Shown in pieces: positions 57,101 through 64,000 of a stretch of DNA of 64,000 bases. The DNA is from Anisus vortex (lineage: Eukaryota; Mollusca; Gastropoda; Planorbidae): NCBI GenBank assembly GCA_949126835.1, contig OX421495.1, positions 15,001 to 79,000 of the forward strand, given 5' to 3'. A model generated the notes under the pieces. It had not been told where the DNA came from. It saw only the letters and a list, made by a program, of their open reading frames with translations, and did no database searches. The translations under genes were made by a program, and so were the position numbers. How positions within the stretch are numbered: position 1 is the first letter of the stretch; every line of letters starts with the position of its first letter.

Positions 57101-60100
57101 CAGCGGTAGCGCCGACCTACCCAGCGGTAGCGCCGACCTACTTAGCGGTAGCGCCGACCTACTTAGCGGTGGCGCCGACCTAATCAAAGGTAACGCCAAA
57201 CTACTAAATGGTAGCGCCGACGTACTCAGAGGTAGCGCCAACCTACCCAGCGGTAGCGCCGACCTTTCCAGTGGTAGCGCCGACCTACTCAGCGGTAGCG
57301 CCGACCTACTTAGCGTTGGCGTCGACCTACTCAAAGGTAGCGCCGACCTACTGAAAGGTAGCGCCGACCTACTAAAAGGTATCGCCGACGTACTCAGTGG
57401 TAGCGCCGCACTACCCAGCGGTAGAGCCGACCTACCCAGCGGTAGCGCCGACCTACTCAGCGGTAGCTCCGACCTACTTAGCGGTGGCACCGATGTACTC
57501 AAAGGTAGCGCTAACCTACTAAAAGGTAGCGCCGACGTACTCAGCTGTAGCGCCGACCTACTCAGCGGTAGCGCCGAACTACCCAAAGGTAGCGCCGACC
57601 TACCCAGCGGTAGCGCCGACCTACTTAGCGGTGGCGCCGACCTACTCAGAGGTAGCGCCGGCCTTCTAAAAGGTAGCGCCGACGTACTCAGATGTAGCGC
57701 TGACCTACCCAGTGGTAGCGCCGACCTACTCAGCGGTAGCGCCGACCTACTTAGCGGTGGCGCCGACCTACTCAAAGGTAGCGCCAACCTACTAAAAGGT
57801 AGCGCCGACGTACTCAGCTGTAGCGCCGACCTTCTCAGCGGTAGCGCAGACCTACCAAGCAGTAGCGCCGACCTACTCAGCGGTAGCGCCTACCTACTCA
57901 AAGGTAGCGCCGACCTACTAATACGTAGCGCCGACGTATTCAGAGGTAGCGCCGACCTACTCAGCGGTAGCGCCGACCTACTTAAAATTAGCGCCGACCT
58001 ACTATAAGGTAGCGAAGACGTATTTAGAGGTAGCGCCGACCTACTCAGAGGTAGCGCCGACCTACTAAAAGGTAGCGCCGACGTATTCAGAGGTAGCGCC
58101 GACCTACTCAGAGGTAGCGCCGACCTACCCAGCGGTAGCGCCGACCCACTCAGCGGTTGCGCCGACCTGCTTAGCGGTGGCGCCGACGTACTCAAAGGTA
58201 GCGCCGACCTACTAAAAGGTAGCGCCGACGTACTCAGCTGTTGCGCCGACCGACTCAGAGGTAGCGCCAACCTACTCAGCGGTAGCGCCGACCTTCTAAA
58301 AGGTAGCGCCGACATACTCTGAGGTAGCGCCGACCTACTCAAAGGTAGCGCCAACCTACTCAAAGGTAGTGCCGGCCTACTAAAAGTTAGCGCCGACCTA
58401 CCCAGCGGTAGCGCCGACCTACCCAGCGGTAGCGCCGACCTACTTAGCGGTGGCGCCGACCTATTCAAAGGTAGCGCCGACCTACTAAAAGGTAGCGCCG
58501 ACGTACTCAGCTATAGCGCCGACCTTCTCAGCGGAAGCGCAGACCTACCCAGCGGTAGCGCCGACCTACTCAGCGGTAGCGCCGACCTACTCAAAGGTAG
58601 CGCGGACCTACTAAAAGGTAGCGCCGACGTATTCAGAGGTAGCGCCGACCTACTCAGAGGTAGCGCCGACCTACTTAGCGGTAGTGCCGACCTACTTAGC
58701 GGTGGCGCCGACCTACTCAAAGGTAGCGCCAACCTACTAAATGGTAGCGCCGACGTACTCAGAGGTAGCGCCAACCTACCCAGCGGTAGCGCCGACCTTC
58801 CCAGTGGTAGCGCCGACCTACTCAGCGGTAGCGCCGACCTACTTAGCGGTGGCGCCGACCTACTCAAAGGTAGCGCCGACCTACTGAAAGGTGGCGCCGA
58901 CCTAATTAAAGGTAGCGCCGACGTACCCAGCGGTAGCGCCGACCTACCCAGCGGTAGCGCCGACCTACCCAGCGGTAGCGCCGACCTTTCCGGCGGTAGC
59001 GCCGACCTACCCAGCGGTAGCGCCGACCTACCCAGCGGTAGCGCCGACCTACTTAGCGGTGGCGCCGACCTACTGAAAGGTAGCGCCGACCTACTAAAAG
59101 GTATCGCCGACGTACTCAGAGGTAGCGCCGCACTACCCAGCGGTAGCGACGACCTTCCCAACGGTAGCGCCGACCTACTCAGAGGTAGCGCCGACCTACT
59201 TAGCGGTGGCACCGAGGTACTCAAAGGTAGCACTAACCTACTAAAAGGTAGCGCCGACGTACTCAGCTGTAGCGCCGCCCTACCCAGCGGTAGCGCCGAC
59301 CTACCCAGCGGTAGCGCCGACCTACCCAGCGGAAGCGCCGACCTACTTAGCGGTGGCGCCGACCTACTCAGAGGTAGCGCCGGCCTACTAAAAGGTAGCG
59401 CCGACGTACTCAGAGGTAGCGCCGACCTTCCCAGCGGTAGCGCCGACTTACCCAGCGGTAGCACCGACCTACCCAGCGTTAGCGATGTCCTACTCAGCGG
59501 TAGCGCCGACCTACTTAGCGGTGGCGCCGATCTACCCAGCGGTAGCGCCGTCCTACTAAGCGGTAGCGCCGACCTACTTAGCGGTTGCACCGACGTACTC
59601 AAAGGAAGCGCTAACCTACTAAAAGGTAGCGCCGACGTACTTAGCTGTAGCGCCGACCTACTCAGCGGTGGCGCTGACCTGACCAGCGTTAGCGCCGACC
59701 TAATTAGCGGTGGCGCCGACCTACTCAGAGGTAGCGCCAGCCTTCTAAAACGTAGCGCCGACGTACTCAGAGGTAGCGCCGACCTACCCAGCGGTAACGC
59801 CGACCTTCCCAGTGGTAGCGCCGACCTACTCAGCGGTAGCGCCGACCTACTAAAAGGTAGCGTTGACGTACTCAGAGATAGCGCCGCACTACCCAGCTGT
59901 AGCGCCGACCTACCCAGCAGTAGCGCCGTCCTACTAAGCGGTAGCGACGACCTACTTAGCGGTGGCACCGACGTACTCAAAGGTAGCGCTAACTTTCTAA
60001 AAGGTAGCGCCGACGTACTCAGCTGTAGCGCCGACCTAATCAGCGGTAGCGCCGACCTACCCAGCGGTAGCGCCGACCTACCCAGCGGTAGCGCCTTCCT

Positions 60101-63100
60101 ACCGAGCGGTAGCGCCGACCTACTTAGCGGTGGCGTCGACCTACTCAGAGGTAGTGCCGGCCTACTAAAAGGTAGCGCCGACGTACTTAGAGGTAGCGCC
60201 GACCTACCCAGCGGTAGCGCCGACCTACCCAGCGGTAGCGCCGACCTACCTAGCGGTAGCGCCGTCTTACTCAGCGGTAGAGACGACCTACTTAGCGGTG
60301 GCACCGACGTACTCAAAGGTAGCCCTAACCTACTAAAAGGTTAGCGCCGACGTACTCAGCTGTAGCGCCCACCTACTCAGCGGTAGCGCCGACCTACCCA
60401 GCGGTAGCGCCGACCTAACCAGCGGTAGCGCCGACCTACTTAGCCGTGGCGCCGACCTACTCAAAGGTAGCGCCGGCCTACCCAGCGGTAGCGCCAACCT
60501 ACTCAGCGGTAGCGCCGACGTATTTAGCGGTGGCGCCGACCTACTCAAAGGTAGCGCCGACCTACTAAAAGGTAGCGCCGACGTACTCAGGTGTAGCGCC
60601 GACCTTCTCAACGGTAGCGCAGACCTACCCATCAGTAGCGCTGACCTACTCAGCGGTAGCGCCGACCTACTTAAAAGTAGCGCCGACCTACTATAAGGTA
60701 GCGAAGACGCATTTAGAGGTAGCGCCGACCTACTCAGAGGTAGCGCCGACCTACTAAAAGGTAGCGCCGACGTATTCAGAGGTAGCGCCGACCTACTCAG
60801 AGGTAGCGCCGACCTACCCAGCGGTAGCGCCGACCCACTCAGCGGTAGCGCCAACCTACTTAAAAGTAGCGCCGACCTACTATAAGGTAGCTAAGACGTA
60901 TTTAGAGGTAGCGCCGACCTACTCAGAGGTAGCACCGACCTACTAAAAGGTAGCGCCGACGTATTCAGAGGTAGCGCCAACGTACTCAAAGGTAGCGCCG
61001 ACCTACTAAAAGGTAGCGCCGACGTACTCAGCTGTAGCGCCGACCTACCCAGCGGTAGCGCCGACCTACTCAAAGGTAGCGTCGACATACTAAAAGGTAG
61101 CGCCGACCTACTAAAGGTAGCGCCGACATACTCAGCTGTAGCGCCGACCTACTCAGCGGTAGCGCCGACCTACTCAAAGGTAGCGCCGACATACTAAAAG
61201 GTAGCGCCGACGTACTCAGAGGTAGCGCCGACCTACTCAAAGGTAGCGCCGACCTACTCAAAGGTAGCGCCGTCCTACTAAAAGGTAGCGCCGACGTACT
61301 CAGAGGTAGCGCCGCCCTACCCAGCGGAAGCGCTGACCTACCCAGTGGTAGCGCCGTCCTACTCAGCGGTAGCGCCGACCTACTTAGCGGTGGCACCGAA
61401 GTACTTAAAGGTAGCGCTAACCTACTAAAAGGTAGCGCCAACTTACTCAGCTGTAGCGCCGACCTACTCAGAGGTAGCGCCAACCTACTCAGCGGTAGCG
61501 CCGACCTTCTAAAAGGTAGCGCCGACATACTCTGAGGTAGCGCCGACCTACTCAAAGGTAGCGCCAACCTACTCAAAGGTAGTGCCGGCCTACTAAAAGT
61601 TAGCGCCGACCTACCCAGCGGTAGCGCCGACCTACCCAGCGGTAGCGCCGACCTACTTAGCGGTGGCACCGACGTACTCAAAGGTAGCGCTAACCTACTA
61701 AAAGGTAGCGCCGACGTACTCAGCTGTAGCGCCGACCTAATCAGCGGTAGCGCCGACCTACCCAGCGGTAGTGCCGACCTACACAGCGGTAGCGCCGTCC
61801 TACCCAGCGGTAGCGCCGACCTACTTAGCGGTGGCGCCGACCTACTCAGAGGTAGTGCCAGCCTACTAAAAGGTAGCGCCGACGTACTTAGTGGTAGCGC
61901 CGACCTACCCAGCGGTAGCGCCGACCTACCCAGCGGTAGCGCCGACCTAACCAGCGGTACCGCCATCCTACTCAGCGGTAGCGACGACCTACTTAGAGGT
62001 GGCACCGACGTACTCAAAGGTAGCGCTAACCTACTAAAAGGTTAGCGCCGACGTACTCAGCTTTAGCGCCCACCTACTCAGCGGTAGCGCCGACCTACCC
62101 AGCGGTAGCGCCGACCTACCCAGCGGTAGCGCCGACCTACTTAGCCGTGGCGCCGACCTACTCAAAGGTAGCGCCGGCCTACCCAGCGGTAGCGCCGACC
62201 TACTCAGCGGTATCGCCGACGTACTTAGCGGTGGTGCCGACCTACTCAAAGGTAGCGCCGACCTACTAAAAGGTAGCGCCGACGTACTCAGCTGTAGCGC
62301 CGACCTTCTCAGCAGTAGCGCAGACCTACCCATCAGTAGCGCTGACCTACTCAGCGGTAGCGCCGACCTACTTAAAATTTGCGCCGACCTACTATAAGGT
62401 AGCGAAGACGTATTTAGAGGTAGCGCCGACCTACTCAGAGGTAGCGCCGACCTACTAAAAGGTAGCGCCGACGTATTCAGAGGTAGCGCCGACCTACTCA
62501 GAGGTAGCGCCAACCTACCCAGCGGTAGCGCCGACCCACTCAGCGGTAGCGCCGACCTGCTTAGCGGTGGCGCCGACGTACTCAAAGGTAGCGCCGACCT
62601 ACTAAAAGGTAGCGCCGACGTACTCAGCTGTTGCGCCGACCGACTCAGAGGTAGCGCCAACCTACTCAGCTGTAGCGCCGACCTTCTAAAAGGTAGCGCC
62701 GACATACTCTGAGGTAGCGCCGACCTACTCAAAGGTAGCGCCAACCTACTCAAAGGTAGTGCCGGCCTACTAAAAGTTAGCGCCGACCTACCCAGCGGTA
62801 GCGCCGACCTACTTAGCGGTGGCGCCGACCTATTCAAAGGTAGCGCCGACCTACTAAAAGGTAGCGCCGACGTACTCAGCTATAGCGCCGACCTTCTCAG
62901 CGGTAGCGCAGACCTACCCAGCGGTAGCGCCGACCTACTCAGCGGTAGCGCCGACCTACTCAAAGGTAGCGCGGACCTACTAAAAGGTAGCGCCGACGTA
63001 TTCAGAGGTAGCGCCGACCTACTCAGAGGTAGCGCCTACCTACCCAGCGGTAGCGCCGACCCACTCAGCGGCAGCGCCGACCCACTCAGTGGCAGCGCCG

Positions 63101-64000
63101 ACCTACTTAGCGGTGGTGCCGACGTACTCAAAGGTAGCGCTAACCTACTTAAAGGTAGCGCCGACGTACTCAGCTGTAGCGCCGACCTACTCAGCGGTAG
63201 CGCCGACCTACCCAGCGGTAGCGCCGACCTACTTAGCGGTGGCGCCGACCTTCTCAGAGGTAGCGCCGGCCTTCTAAAAGGTAGCGCCGACGTACTCAGA
63301 TGTAGCGCTGACCTACCCAGTGGTAGTGCCGACCTACCCAGCGGTAGCGCCGACCTACTCAGCGGAAGCGCCGACCTACTTAGCGGTGACGCCGACCTAC
63401 TCAAAGGTAGCGCCGACCTACTAAAAGGTAGCGCCGACGTACTTAGCTGTAGCGCCGACCTACTAAGTGATAGCGCCGACCTACCCAGCGGTAGCGCCGA
63501 CCTACTCAGCGGTAGCGCCGACCTACCCAGCGGTACCGCCGATCTACCCAGCGGTAGCGCCGACCTACCCAGCGGTAGCGCCGACCTACTTAGTGGTGGC
63601 GCCGACCTACTCAAAGGTAGCGCAAACCTACTAAATGGTAGCGCCGACGTACTCAAAGGTAGCGCTAACCTACTTAAAGGTAGCGCCGACGTACTCAGCT
63701 GTAGCGCCGACCTACTCAGCGGTAGCGCCGACCTACCCAGCGGTAGCGCCGACCTACTTAGCGGTGGCGCCGACCTTCTCAGAGGTAGCGCCGGCCTTCT
63801 AAAAGGTAGCGCCGACGTACTCAGATGTAGCGCTGACCTACCCATTGGTAGCGCCGACCTACCCAGCGGTAGCGCCGACCTACTCAGCGGAAGCGCCGAC
63901 CTACTTAGCGGTGACGCCGACCTACTCAAAGGTAGCGCCGACCTACTAAAAGGTAGCGCCGACGTACTTAGCTGTAGCGCCGACCTACTAAGTGATAGCG

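Larger units (their letters stand above)
40951..64000 (-). repeat. 21-bp CpG-rich minisatellite, inverted arm
   Basis: About 1100 tandem copies to the window end. The core is GGTAGCGCCGACCTACCCAG with variant endings CTCAAA, CTAAAA, CTTAGC (with GGTGGC) and GTACTCAACT. The monomer is the reverse complement of the forward-arm monomer: TCAGAGGTAGCGCCGACGTA-type units differ at about 2 of 21 positions from the reversed forward unit. About three CpG per monomer. Four of six frames of the basic monomer lack stops (heptads SALPLGR, GSADLPS, VAPTYPA and a WVGRRYR type), which explains the frames of up to 601 codons, including fully overlapping antisense ones at 56586-58007. Confidence 0.97.

Noticed and set aside
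58511..60316. 601-codon minus-strand frame of SALPLGR heptads as a gene
   Set aside because: Same reason: the frame starts and ends at random monomer variants, and similar frames tile the whole array.

Overview
This is animal (metazoan) nuclear DNA. It is AT-rich with very little unique coding sequence, and it is filled with LTR retrotransposons, a non-LTR retrotransposon, hAT and other inverted-repeat DNA elements, tRNA-derived SINEs and large minisatellites. Short TAGGCCT-type words are very frequent. Together with the Gmr1-type retrotransposon this suggests an invertebrate, perhaps a deuterostome such as an echinoderm or hemichordate, or a mollusc, but the sequence alone does not settle it. 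There is no sign of bacterial genes, operons or CRISPR.

Layout: 1-2960 is a 14-bp GT-rich minisatellite. 2961-11813 is a tandem array of five ~1.73-kb units plus a partial sixth; each unit carries only a Ty3/gypsy-type gag gene and non-coding sequence with retrotransposon landmarks (copies 3 and 4 open, copies 1, 2 and 5 broken). 11814-16800 is AT-rich non-coding DNA organised as a long imperfect inverted repeat (arms about 12440-12812 and 15980-16312) with GC-rich palindromes, a SINE and a 259-bp tandem duplication inside. 16803-20560 holds decayed fragments of an endonuclease/reverse-transcriptase LINE in both orientations, with a 1476-bp tandem duplication and an inserted non-autonomous hAT element.

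21090-29387 is the best-defined gene-bearing element: a complete LTR retrotransposon with two 455-bp LTRs that look identical, a 5-bp target-site duplication and one intact 1633-codon gag-pol frame. Its domain order is gag, protease, integrase, reverse transcriptase, RNase H, with integrase ahead of reverse transcriptase as in the Gmr1 group. A second capsid-like segment may lie between protease and integrase.

29393-37044 is AT-rich DNA with small inverted-repeat elements, tandem repeats, one possible pair of host exons (33516-33703 and 34595-34630), and an 888-bp hAT element with a nested SINE. 37045-64000 is a 27-kb CpG-dense 21-bp minisatellite. It runs in one orientation to about 40950 and then as the reverse complement of the same monomer family to the window end, with higher-order repeats. 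Its many long open frames are a by-product of a stop-free monomer whose length is a multiple of three, not evidence of genes.

All similarity statements come from reading the sequence by eye; no database or alignment program was used.
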